From positions 62,001 to 126,000 of the forward strand of contig JACOST010000006.1 of the NCBI GenBank assembly GCA_016178705.1: 64,000 bases of DNA. Reading direction: 5' to 3'. The position numbers and the translations under genes were made by a program. The stretch comes from Deltaproteobacteria bacterium. GTDB taxonomy: Bacteria > Desulfobacterota > Binatia > HRBIN30 > JACQVA1. Under the pieces are notes generated by a model. The model did not search any database. It was given only the letters and a program-made list of their open reading frames with translations, and was not told the DNA's origin. Below are positions 36,374-44,640 of this stretch, piece by piece. Position 1 is the first letter of the stretch. Each line of letters opens with the position of its first letter.

Positions 36374-37852
36374 ATGAGCCTCGATAACGTACAGAGCCTG
36401 GCGTACCTTGTGCCGGAGCTGGTGCTGGCCACCACGATCCTGGTGGTGTTCATCGGCGACCTGGTGCTGAAGGCCAAGGAACGGCTGGGCGAAATCGCGT
36501 TGGTCGGTACCGCGGTGGCGCTCGTGGCGGTGGCGCGCGTATCGGGCTCGGCGGATACGTGGCTGTTCAATCGCATGATCGTCCACGATCAGTTCGCGAT
36601 CTTCTTCAAGGTGGTGTTCTCGTTGGCGACGATCACGACGATCTTGATGTCGCTGTCGTCGCGCGAAGTGCAGCGGTCGAGCCAGGGCGAGTACTACGGC
36701 ATCCTGTTGTCGAGCCTGCTCGGCCTGTTCTTCATGGCATCGGCGTCGAATCTGTTGATGGCGTACCTGTCGCTCGAGTTTGTCAGCCTGACGTCGTACG
36801 TCCTCACCGGAATCATCAAACACAGCCGGCGCTCGGGCGAGGCGGCACTGAAGTATCTCATCTACGGCGGCGTCGCCTCCGGCACGATGATCTACGGCAT
36901 GAGTTGGATCTTCGGTTTGGCCGGCAGCATGGACTACGCGCAGATCAACGCCGCGCTCAGCCACAGCACCGGCAATCAGCTCGCGCTGTTCGTCGCCTTG
37001 GTGCTGACGTTCGCCGGCTTCGGCTACAAGATCGCCGCCGCGCCGTTCCACATGTGGGCGCCGGACGTTTACCAAGGCGCGCCGATTCCGATCACCGCAT
37101 TTCTCTCGGTCGGTTCGAAGGCCGGCGGATTCGCGCTGCTGATCCGCTTCTTCTATCCGGCGATCTCGCAGTTGGGACCGAACGGCGCGTGGACTGCGCT
37201 CCCCGGCATCGAATGGCCGCAACTCGTCCTGGTGTTCTCGATGATCACGATGACACTCGGCAACCTCGCCGCGCTGTCGCAGACGAATCTCAAACGCCTG
37301 CTGGCCTATTCGAGCATCGCGCACGCGGGCTACATCCTCATGGGCTTCGTCGTGGTCAGCAACGAGGGGTTGCGCGCGATGTTGTTCTACCTGATCGCCT
37401 ACTATCTGATGAACATCGGCGCGTTCCTGGTGGTGATGATCGTAGCGAACAGCACCGGGCGCGAAGACATCGACGGCTACCGCGGCCTCGCCTGGCGCGG
37501 CGGCTCGCTCCCGGCCGTGGCGATGGCGATCTTTCTGTTCTCGCTCGCGGGGCTGCCGCCGATGGGTGGGTTCATCGGCAAGTTCTATCTCTTCGCCGCC
37601 GTCATCCAGCAGCACTTCTACGCGCTGGCGGTGGTCGGCGTGGTCAACAGTGTGGTGTCGCTCTACTACTACGCGCGCATCGTGCGAGCGATGTTCCTCG
37701 ATCAGCCAACGGGCGACGAAGGGGCGGTGACGGTTGGTGTGCAAGACGGCGTGGTGCTCGGGCTCCTCGCCGGCGCCACGTTGACTCTGGGCGTTTACTG
37801 GAGCCCGGTGATGGGTTTCGTCGAACGGTCGTTGCACTTTTTCGTCGGCTGA
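36374..37852 (+). CDS. nuoN: NADH-quinone oxidoreductase subunit N
   Basis: A 492-residue antiporter-like subunit. Motifs: YLSLEFVSLTSYVLTGIIKH (membrane Glu), GYKIAAAPFHMWAPDVYQGA, and NLKRLLAYSSIAHAGYILMG. The ATG at 36374 was chosen; the frame extends to 36344 but without family-like residues. It is the last gene of the cluster; no nuoE, nuoF or nuoG is present before or after it. Confidence 0.94.
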   Translation: MSLDNVQSLAYLVPELVLATTILVVFIGDLVLKAKERLGEIALVGTAVALVAVARVSGSADTWLFNRMIVHDQFAIFFKVVFSLATITTILMSLSSREVQRSSQGEYYGILLSSLLGLFFMASASNLLMAYLSLEFVSLTSYVLTGIIKHSRRSGEAALKYLIYGGVASGTMIYGMSWIFGLAGSMDYAQINAALSHSTGNQLALFVALVLTFAGFGYKIAAAPFHMWAPDVYQGAPIPITAFLSVGSKAGGFALLIRFFYPAISQLGPNGAWTALPGIEWPQLVLVFSMITMTLGNLAALSQTNLKRLLAYSSIAHAGYILMGFVVVSNEGLRAMLFYLIAYYLMNIGAFLVVMIVANSTGREDIDGYRGLAWRGGSLPAVAMAIFLFSLAGLPPMGGFIGKFYLFAAVIQQHFYALAVVGVVNSVVSLYYYARIVRAMFLDQPTGDEGAVTVGVQDGVVLGLLAGATLTLGVYWSPVMGFVERSLHFFVG

Positions 37853-37878
37853 CCCGTTCCCCCCCCCCGCATTTCCGG

Positions 37879-37907
37879 TTGACAACCCTCTCGTCCGGAC
37901 GTAGTTC
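37879..37907 (+). promoter_or_regulatory. Possible sigma-70-like promoter for the secreted-protein cluster
   Basis: TTGACA at 37879-37884, a 17-base spacer, then TAGTTC at 37902-37907. The -35 is perfect and the -10 weak. It lies 58 bases upstream of the next start codon. Confidence 0.4.
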
Positions 37908-37964
37908 CGGTATCTAGAGCGGCATGGTAACCGCTCTCGCGCAGCGGGTCGAAGTTCAGAACCA

Positions 37965-39077
37965 ATGCTCACGCGGAAAACACATCGAACAGTTGGCTTG
38001 GCGATAGCGATCGTCGCCGCGTGCGCGGCGCAAGCCGTTGCGCTAATGGACCAGCAGTTCTTTGTTTCGGACAACAACAAGCTCTACTACGTCGTCAAGA
38101 TCGATGCCGGTTCGGGCATCGGCGCGCAGGTCACCAGCATCATGTTGACCACCGGCTCGGCCAATTCGCTCAACGAGACCGTCAGTCTCACCGATCCGGT
38201 GCTCACTTCGGTTTCGCTGGCATCGAGCGGCGTCACGTTGCCCGACGGGATGTTGAGCAAGATCAAACGCACGCAGATTCTGACCGGTTTCTCGTCGAAT
38301 GACGTCGCGCTCTCGAATTTCGACAGCTCGGCTAACAGCGGCAACGGCATCCTGACGCTGCCCGACGGTGTTCGCTCCGTGACTTTCGACGGATCCTCGG
38401 GCGAACCGTTGCAGGCGATCACGACATCGAGCGGGTCCGGAGCAACCTTCGTCCCGGCTGCAGCCAAGGTCACCGTGAGCCGCCGCCTCGGCGGGACGAC
38501 GTCGATCGGTGTGCAGGCGATCGTGTTCCCGAATCCGGTGGGCTCGCCGACGACTTCCGCAGGAGCCACGTGTGGCGGGGGCTCGTGCGCTGCCGGCATT
38601 CCGTGCGACTCGGCGAACAATGGCGGTGCCGACACTGGTGCGTGCGGCGCATGTAGCGGAACCTGTTCGAACGCCGGCGGCGAGGTGCTGACACAGAATG
38701 TGACCCTGGACGATACGAAGAACACGCGTGTCGGCAACGACGGCGGCGGAGCGACTCAAGCCAGCGCCGTCGACGGCTTCCTACTGCACAACACCTCCGA
38801 CATCATCGTGTTTGTCGTCGAGGGCATGCAGGCGTTCGGTCTCAGCGCCTCCGGGTTCTCGGTGACGGGCACCTGCGTCGGTGGGACCAACGATACACAC
38901 GCGTGCTCGGGCGGTGATTGCGACGGCGGCACGTGCACGGCGGGTCTCAGCGCCCGCACGGTGCTTGACACCACCGGCGACGCCGACACCGGATTCTTCA
39001 ACAATCAACCGGCGCCACAGCCGACGCCGACGTGCCCCGCGGTGACCGGTATCTTGCGGAGCCTGCCTCGACGATGA
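37965..39077 (+). CDS. Secreted protein of unknown function with cysteine-rich segments
   Basis: A 370-residue protein with a signal peptide (MLTRKTHRTVGLAIAIVAAC, cleaved around residue 26). The first 190 residues are Ser/Thr/Gly-rich beta-type sequence; two compact Cys clusters follow (CGGGSCAAGIPC through CGACSGTC, and CVGGTNDTHACSGGDCDGGTC). It ends GILRSLPRR, resembling the GIVNSLLRHQR ends of two small proteins in this cluster. Its stop overlaps the next start (ATGA). It is not similar to any family I know; an extracellular role is inferred. Confidence 0.7.
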   Translation: MLTRKTHRTVGLAIAIVAACAAQAVALMDQQFFVSDNNKLYYVVKIDAGSGIGAQVTSIMLTTGSANSLNETVSLTDPVLTSVSLASSGVTLPDGMLSKIKRTQILTGFSSNDVALSNFDSSANSGNGILTLPDGVRSVTFDGSSGEPLQAITTSSGSGATFVPAAAKVTVSRRLGGTTSIGVQAIVFPNPVGSPTTSAGATCGGGSCAAGIPCDSANNGGADTGACGACSGTCSNAGGEVLTQNVTLDDTKNTRVGNDGGGATQASAVDGFLLHNTSDIIVFVVEGMQAFGLSASGFSVTGTCVGGTNDTHACSGGDCDGGTCTAGLSARTVLDTTGDADTGFFNNQPAPQPTPTCPAVTGILRSLPRR

Positions 39078-40207
39078 GCGACCAGCGTCGACATGCACGA
39101 TGGTTCGCACCCACGCTGGTGCTGATGGCACTGCTCGGTGTCGCTTCGGCAACTCGCGCCGATATCACCTCCGACCAGCCGGCCGCAATTCTCGTCTTTC
39201 CAATGATCGCAGTGTCGGGGGACGATTGTCTCGACACATTGATTCAGGTGAGCAACACCTCGAACCAGCCGGTGAACGTGCGCTGCTTCTATGTCAACGC
39301 CAACAGTCATTGCACGAACAGCGGCCGCGTCTGCTCCAGCGGTGCCGAATGCGGTGGGGGCTTGTGCTTGCCGGACTGGAACGAGACGGATTTCCGCATT
39401 CGCATTACCCCGCGGCAACCACTCGCATGGGTGGCCTCGAAAGGGCTGCGGCGCTGCGCTCCGAACGAAATCCCCAGCGATATCTGTATCCCACTCGATG
39501 GCCGCATCCGCCGCGGCCCGGGCGGGCAGAGCAACGTGCCGACTCACGTACCGCCGGTGGCGGAAGACCCATTCGTCGGCGAGCTCAAGTGCATCGCCGT
39601 TGATGATGAAGACCATCCGGTCGAGCGCAACGTGCTGGTCGGTTCGACGACGACCGAGGAAGTCTGTCAGCGTGGATGCCTCGACGTGACCCGGCACAAT
39701 GCGATCGGCATCCTAGCGATCCCCGGCGCCAACAACGGTGACAATCGCTTGGTCCTTGGTGAGGAGTACAACGCGTGCCCCAACACGCTCATCCTCAACC
39801 ACTTCTTCGACGGCGCGGTGGACCCTGTTACCAACGACCCCATCGAGGGTTTGCTCGCGCTGGTACCGTGCAGCGAGGACTTCGTGTTGCAAGACCAGAA
39901 TCTAGCCAAAGTCATCGCGCAATTCTTAGTGTTCAACGAGTTCGAGCAGCGATTCTCCACCAGCACCACAGTGCAGTGCTTCTTGTCGCTGCCGTTGTCC
40001 AGCATCGACACCACGCAGCCGAATCGGTCGATCTTCAGTGTCGGCGTCTCCGGCACATTGGTCGGACAGACCCGCATCCATGGCGTCGGTGCTGCAGGTC
40101 ACGGACTGCTTGGCGTCTTCTTTGACTCGCACGGCAATCGCAGCACCGCGGCGAATCTGCATTTCCAAGGCGTGAGCGATCACGTCGACATCATCAATCT
40201 TCCGTAG
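39074..40207 (+). CDS. Secreted cysteine-containing protein, large paralogue 1
   Basis: A 377-residue protein with a signal peptide (hydrophobic stretch APTLVLMALLGVASATRA). The mature part begins DITSDQPAAILVFPMI. A knottin-like segment follows: CFYVNANSHCTNSGRVC, then CGGGLCLPDWNETDF. Further motifs: RRGPGGQSNV, FSTSTTVQCF and GQTRIHGVGAAGHGLLG. It is clearly paralogous over its full length to the protein at 40643. The function is unknown. The start at 39074 overlaps the previous stop. Confidence 0.75.
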   Translation: MSDQRRHARWFAPTLVLMALLGVASATRADITSDQPAAILVFPMIAVSGDDCLDTLIQVSNTSNQPVNVRCFYVNANSHCTNSGRVCSSGAECGGGLCLPDWNETDFRIRITPRQPLAWVASKGLRRCAPNEIPSDICIPLDGRIRRGPGGQSNVPTHVPPVAEDPFVGELKCIAVDDEDHPVERNVLVGSTTTEEVCQRGCLDVTRHNAIGILAIPGANNGDNRLVLGEEYNACPNTLILNHFFDGAVDPVTNDPIEGLLALVPCSEDFVLQDQNLAKVIAQFLVFNEFEQRFSTSTTVQCFLSLPLSSIDTTQPNRSIFSVGVSGTLVGQTRIHGVGAAGHGLLGVFFDSHGNRSTAANLHFQGVSDHVDIINLP

Positions 40208-40233
40208 GCCCGCGGGCTGGGCAGTGTTTCGGC

Positions 40234-40262
40234 TTGACTTCCGGCGCTGGCCGTCGAAAATA
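40234..40262 (+). promoter_or_regulatory. Promoter upstream of small secreted protein 1
   Basis: TTGACT (40234-40239), 17-base spacer, AAAATA (40257-40262). The same arrangement and a similar leader (GCGCTGAAGGAGG-type) precede the small paralogue at 42449. Confidence 0.5.
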
Positions 40263-40286
40263 GCCGACGCTGAAGGAGGGGGGCGA

Positions 40287-40607
40287 ATGGTGGCCATCAA
40301 TCGAGTGCGGATGTCTGGTCTTGTAGGGCTGATCGCAGTGGGGCTGGTAACGTTAGCCTCGCCCGCGGCCATTGGCGCCTTCACGTGTGACATAGTGAAC
40401 AACTTCTCGACCGGTGGTGCCGCCGACATTTGCGGCGGTAGCTGTCCTGAGGGACAGACGTGCAAGCTCGCCGAGTTGCCCTGCGCCGGAGGTCTCTCAG
40501 GCACCGATGGCGCGGCCAGCGGCCAATGCAGCGCGGACGTGACCTGCGAATGCGTCGACGATCTGGCCCCCGGCATCGTCAATAGCCTGCTCAGACACCA
40601 ACGGTGA
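40287..40607 (+). CDS. Small secreted cysteine-rich protein 1
   Basis: A 106-residue protein starting MVAINRVRMSG behind GAAGGAGGGGGG. The signal peptide ends near residue 34, and the mature part begins FTCDIVNNFS. It has eight to nine Cys in the pattern FTC, CGGSC, GQTC, LPC, CSADVTCEC, and ends APGIVNSLLRHQR. It aligns over its whole length with the protein at 42449; the last 12 residues are identical. Disulfide-bonded export product by inference; no known family. The large paralogue 2 starts 35 bases downstream, so they are likely cotranscribed. Confidence 0.75.
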   Translation: MVAINRVRMSGLVGLIAVGLVTLASPAAIGAFTCDIVNNFSTGGAADICGGSCPEGQTCKLAELPCAGGLSGTDGAASGQCSADVTCECVDDLAPGIVNSLLRHQR

Positions 40608-40642
40608 GTGCGGTGATGGTACGGGTACGGAGGAGGGGAACG

Positions 40643-41737
40643 ATGACGTTGCGCCGAGCCTTATTGATGATCATCTGCGTGTTGGCGGCCCCCGCGGCCA
40701 AGGCGCAGATCGCGTCCGATCAGCCCGCGGCCTTGGTGGTGTATCCGCTGATCTTCGTGGACGACCAGACTCCCACCGACACTCTCATTCAGTTGAGCAA
40801 CACCTCGAAAGACCCGGTGTCGGCGCGTTGCTTCTACGTCAACGCCAACGGTCACTGTTCGAACAGTGGTGACGCGTGCTCCAGCGGCGCCGAGTGCCGC
40901 GGTGGGTTGTGCCTGCCGGGGTGGAACGAGACCGACTTCCGCGTGCAGCTCACCGCACGCCAGCCGATCGCATGGGTCGCCTCCGATGGCTTGGTCGTGT
41001 GCCAGCCGGATCAGATGTCCGACGATGACTGTGCTCCGCTCGATGGTCGCACCCGGCGCGGCCCTGGCGGCCAGAGCAACGTCGGCACGCGTATCCCGCC
41101 GGTGAGTGAGATTCCCTTTGTCGGCGAACTGCGCTGCGTCGTGGTCGACGATCAGGACCGTCCGAGCGACCGCAACGTCTTGGTCGGTTCCGCCACCACG
41201 GTTCAGCCCGGTCGAAATCTGCTCGACGTGACCCGTGACAATGCCGTGGGCATTCCCGCGGTGACGGGAGCCAACAACGGCGACAACACCCTACGGTTGG
41301 GCGAGGAGTATGCGGCCTGTCCCAACACGCTGATCGTCAACCACCTCTTCGATGGCGCGATGATCGAGGGGAACCCGGTGCAGAGCGTGATCGTGTTGAC
41401 CCCCTGCGCTGCCGACTACAACCTGCAGGTGCCGGCCAGCATCATTGCGCAGATGCTGGTGTTCAACGAATTCGAGCAACGCTTCTCGACCAGCACCACC
41501 GTGCAGTGCTTCGCGATGCGCGCGCTGTCGCGCCTCGACACGACGCAACCCGAACGGTCCATCTTCAACGTCGGCATCGCCGGAACGATGAGCGGGCAGA
41601 CCCGCATTCACGGCATCGCCGCCGGGGGTCACGGATTGCTGGGCACTTTGTACGAAGCGTATCCCGAAGCGAGCGCGGCGGTGAACGTCCATTACCAGGG
41701 CATCAGCGACCGCGTCGATGTCATCCAGCTCCCCTGA
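40643..41737 (+). CDS. Secreted cysteine-containing protein, large paralogue 2
   Basis: A 364-residue protein with signal peptide MTLRRALLMIICVLAAPAAK. Mature sequence IASDQPAALVVYPLIFVDDQ; the Cys segment is CFYVNANGHCSNSGDAC then CRGGLCLPGWNETDF; C-terminal motifs FSTSTTVQCF, GQTRIHGIAAGGHGLLG and a final DRVDVIQLP. It is parallel in every block to the protein at 39074, so the [large-small] gene pair looks duplicated. The start ATG lies after GGAGGGG. Function unknown. Confidence 0.75.
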   Translation: MTLRRALLMIICVLAAPAAKAQIASDQPAALVVYPLIFVDDQTPTDTLIQLSNTSKDPVSARCFYVNANGHCSNSGDACSSGAECRGGLCLPGWNETDFRVQLTARQPIAWVASDGLVVCQPDQMSDDDCAPLDGRTRRGPGGQSNVGTRIPPVSEIPFVGELRCVVVDDQDRPSDRNVLVGSATTVQPGRNLLDVTRDNAVGIPAVTGANNGDNTLRLGEEYAACPNTLIVNHLFDGAMIEGNPVQSVIVLTPCAADYNLQVPASIIAQMLVFNEFEQRFSTSTTVQCFAMRALSRLDTTQPERSIFNVGIAGTMSGQTRIHGIAAGGHGLLGTLYEAYPEASAAVNVHYQGISDRVDVIQLP

Positions 41738-41832
41738 ACTGGGGCGTTGACCCGGTGTCGGGCGCGGATCAGACTATGCGCGTGTGAGTGGTGGTGAGCG
41801 GGCGACTGTAATCGTCCGGAAAGGAGTCCGTC

Positions 41833-42360
41833 ATGGCCTTGGTCAGTGGCGAAACTCTCGGCGGTCGCTCTCAAGGCGAGACCGTTGCAACCTCCACCGT
41901 CGATCAACAAGGCATTGTCGCCGGCTTGCTCGGCGCCGCCACCATCGCCCTGTGGTTTCTCCTGCTCGATAGCCTCAGCGGCCGGCCGCTGTACACGCCG
42001 ACCGTGCTCGGCATCTGGGTGTTCCGCCACGGTGCAGGTCTCACCTCCCCCGACACGCTTGCCCCGTCCTTCGAGATGGCGATGTTGTTCACCTGGATTC
42101 ACGCGCTGGTATTTCTCGGTATCGGCTTTGCGGTTTCTCGGCTGTTGCGGGTCGCTGAACTTCACCCCAATCTTGGCTTCGGCATTCTCCTCCTCTTCGT
42201 CGTGTTCGAGTCCGGCTTCGTGGTGCTGACGATGACGGTCGCGCAAGATGTCGTGAGCGCGCTGGCGTGGCCCGCCGTGCTGTTCGGCAACCTCCTCGCC
42301 GCGGCGGCGATGGGCGCGTACTTCTGGCGCCATCATCCGAATCTGCGCATCGAGCCGTGA
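41833..42360 (+). CDS. Four-helix membrane protein of unknown function
   Basis: A 175-residue protein with a polar N-terminus (about 25 residues) and four membrane helices (about 28-46, 83-105, 114-135 and 143-162). GIVAGLLGAATIALWFLLLD opens the first helix. No catalytic motif or family recognised. It follows AAAGGAG and lies between the large paralogue 2 and the small paralogue 2 on the same strand, so it may belong to the same unit. Confidence 0.65.
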   Translation: MALVSGETLGGRSQGETVATSTVDQQGIVAGLLGAATIALWFLLLDSLSGRPLYTPTVLGIWVFRHGAGLTSPDTLAPSFEMAMLFTWIHALVFLGIGFAVSRLLRVAELHPNLGFGILLLFVVFESGFVVLTMTVAQDVVSALAWPAVLFGNLLAAAAMGAYFWRHHPNLRIEP

Positions 42361-42396
42361 GCATCATACGATCGGTCTCGAGCTCGCAGTCTCGCC

Positions 42397-42425
42397 TTGA
42401 CATGCGGCGCCGGTTGTTCGAACGT
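42397..42425 (+). promoter_or_regulatory. Promoter upstream of small secreted protein 2
   Basis: TTGACA (42397-42402), 17-base spacer, GAACGT (42420-42425). Layout matches the promoter at 40234. The -10 is weak. Confidence 0.4.
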
Positions 42426-42448
42426 ATCGGCGCTGAAGGAGGAGGCGA

Positions 42449-42763
42449 ATGGTGGCCGTCAACAACGTGCGAATCGTACTGGTAGCCGGGGCACTGATTC
42501 TCGCCGCGTTGCTGGCGAGCACCCCGCGCAGCGTCGCGCAGCAGTTCACGTGTGATATCGACGAGCTCTCGACCAACGGTCCGGCGACGCAATGCAGCGG
42601 CACCTGTCCTATCGGCCAAACGTGCCAGTCCGTCGAGTCGCCGTGTCCTCTCCTTGAATCGGGGACCGCGGGCGCGGCCGGCTGCGCTGCGGAAATCCGG
42701 TTCACCTGTGCGTGCCTCGTCGATCCCGGCATCGTCAACAGTCTGCTCCGGCACCAACGTTGA
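42449..42763 (+). CDS. Small secreted cysteine-rich protein 2
   Basis: A 104-residue protein, MVAVNNVRIVLVAGALILAA signal peptide, mature QFTCDIDELSTNG. The Cys pattern FTC, CSGTC, GQTC, SPC, GC, FTCAC mirrors small protein 1, and it ends DPGIVNSLLRHQR. The conserved 12-residue C-terminal end in two otherwise about half-identical proteins suggests that the end itself is functional (recognition, sorting or binding). It follows GAAGGAGGAG. Confidence 0.75.
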   Translation: MVAVNNVRIVLVAGALILAALLASTPRSVAQQFTCDIDELSTNGPATQCSGTCPIGQTCQSVESPCPLLESGTAGAAGCAAEIRFTCACLVDPGIVNSLLRHQR

Positions 42764-42832
42764 GAGCGACGTTCCGCATTTCGACGCACCACCGCTTGAC
42801 GTTGGCGCGGCGCCCTGAGCAGAATCGGCGCT

Positions 42833-43774
42833 GTGCCTGATCCGTTCCCGATCGCCATCGCCCAAATCGCACCTCGGCTGGGTGACCTCGCTGCCAACCT
42901 CGGCGTGTACGAGGCGCAGCTCAAGGCGGCGCGCGGACTCGGCGTCGATCTGGTCGTCTTCCCCGAGTTGTCGCTCACCGGCTACTTTCTCAAGGACATG
43001 GTGTCGACGGTGGCGCTGCGGCTCGACAGCCGCGAGGTCGGCAAGCTGCGCGCGCTCAGCCGCCGCACCGCCTTCGTCGCCGGCTTGGTCGAGGAGACGC
43101 CTGACTTCAAGTTCTACAACAGCGCGGTCTACTTCGAAGACGGTGACATTCGCCACGTGCATCGCAAAGTCTATCTCCCGACGTACGGCCTGTTCGACGA
43201 AGGCCGCTACTTTGCCCGCGGTGACCGCATCCGGACCTTCCCTTCGAAGTTCGGCCAGCTCGCCCTACTGATCTGCGAGGACATGTGGCATCCGTCGACG
43301 GTGTACGTGAGCGCTCTCGATCACGCGGTCATGGTGTTGTGTCCCTCGACCAGTCCGCTGCGCGGCATCAGTGACGGTTGCGAGCAGGACGACAACGCTC
43401 GCTATTGGGAAGGCCTCAATCGCACCTACGCACAGATGTTTTCGCTCTTCGTCGTCTACGCCAACCGGGTCGGGTTCGAAGACGGCGTCGGCTTTTGGGG
43501 CGGCTCGGAGATCATCGATCCCAGTGGCCAGCCGCTGGCGAAAGCCCACTACTACGAGCCTGATCTGATTGTCACCACCATCAATCTCAAACGCGCGCGG
43601 CAGCGGCGGGTAGTATCACCGATGTTGCGCGACGAGGATGTCGACCTGACGATCAACGAGCTGCTGCGAATTCGCGACCGTCGTACCGAGGCCGCACTGA
43701 TCGCGGCCCGCACGCCGCGCGAAGCCACTCGTCGTGCTGCCCGCCCGGCGCGGGTACGGAGGACCACGCGGTGA
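42833..43774 (+). CDS. Nitrilase-superfamily amidase, glutaminase partner of NAD synthetase
   Basis: A 313-residue carbon-nitrogen hydrolase with the full catalytic triad: Glu45 in FPELSLTGY, Lys112 in [18 protein letters not shown] and Cys148 in LICEDMWHP. The FDEGRYF element is typical of the glutaminase half of glutamine-dependent NAD synthetase, and its stop overlaps the start of a synthetase gene by four bases, so it most likely supplies ammonia to it. GTG start. The C-terminal 25 residues are Arg/Ala-rich. Confidence 0.85.
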   Translation: MPDPFPIAIAQIAPRLGDLAANLGVYEAQLKAARGLGVDLVVFPELSLTGYFLKDMVSTVALRLDSREVGKLRALSRRTAFVAGLVEETPDFKFYNSAVYFEDGDIRHVHRKVYLPTYGLFDEGRYFARGDRIRTFPSKFGQLALLICEDMWHPSTVYVSALDHAVMVLCPSTSPLRGISDGCEQDDNARYWEGLNRTYAQMFSLFVVYANRVGFEDGVGFWGGSEIIDPSGQPLAKAHYYEPDLIVTTINLKRARQRRVVSPMLRDEDVDLTINELLRIRDRRTEAALIAARTPREATRRAARPARVRRTTR

Positions 43775-44637
43775 CCGTGGAGGCCTTGCGCAAACCGCAC
43801 GCAGCGGTGTCGGCGCGCGTCGCGATCCCCACCAATCCGCCGCTGTTGCGGCGGATCTTGACCGCGTTCATTCGCGACGAAGTGCGCAAGGTCGGCATCG
43901 AGCGCGTCGTCATCGGCTTGTCGGGCGGTGTCGACTCGAGCGTCAGTGCGCTGCTCGCGGTCGAGGCCCTCGGTGCGGACAACGTGCTCGCCATCAAGAT
44001 GCCGTACAAGGCGTCGAGCGTGGAGAGCGTTGAACACGCCGATGCGCTGGCGGCCGTCGGCGGCTTCCAACTCATGCAGGTAGAGATCACCGCGCAGATC
44101 GACGCCTACTTCGCCGGCTTCCCCGACGCCGACAATATGCGCCGCGGCAACAAGATGGCGCGCGAACGCATGACGATCCTCTACGATCACTCGGCGCGCT
44201 GGAAAGCCCTGGTGCTCGGCACCAGCAACAAGACCGAGCTGCTGCTCGGCTACGGCACTCTGCACGGCGACATGGCGTCGGCGCTCAACCCGATCGGCGA
44301 TCTCTACAAGACCCAAGTGTGGGCGCTCGCGCGGGAGATCGGTGTGCCCCGCAGCATCATCGACAAGCAGCCGTCCGCCGACCTGTGGGCCGGACAGACC
44401 GACGAGGCGGAGCTCGGTTTCAGCTACCGCGAGGTCGATGCGCTGCTCTACCACATGGTCGACCTGCGCTATGCGCGTGAAGAACTGAGCGCGGCCGGAT
44501 TTGCGGACCAGTTCGTCCAACGAGTCAGCGACATGGTGCGCCACTCGCAATTCAAGCGCCGGCTGCCGGTGATCGCCAAGGTATCCAATCGCACCATCGA
44601 TCGCGACTTCCGCTACGCGCGCGATTGGGGCCGCTAG
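43771..44637 (+). CDS. nadE: NAD+ synthetase (ammonia-using catalytic domain)
   Basis: A 288-residue N-type ATP pyrophosphatase: the PP-loop [18 protein letters not shown] (about residues 50-67), [20 protein letters not shown] (substrate-binding region) and [20 protein letters not shown]. It converts nicotinic acid adenine dinucleotide to NAD+. In many bacteria this domain is fused to a glutaminase; here the two halves are adjacent overlapping genes. GTG start. Confidence 0.92.
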   Translation: MTVEALRKPHAAVSARVAIPTNPPLLRRILTAFIRDEVRKVGIERVVIGLSGGVDSSVSALLAVEALGADNVLAIKMPYKASSVESVEHADALAAVGGFQLMQVEITAQIDAYFAGFPDADNMRRGNKMARERMTILYDHSARWKALVLGTSNKTELLLGYGTLHGDMASALNPIGDLYKTQVWALAREIGVPRSIIDKQPSADLWAGQTDEAELGFSYREVDALLYHMVDLRYAREELSAAGFADQFVQRVSDMVRHSQFKRRLPVIAKVSNRTIDRDFRYARDWGR

Positions 44638-44640
44638 TCC

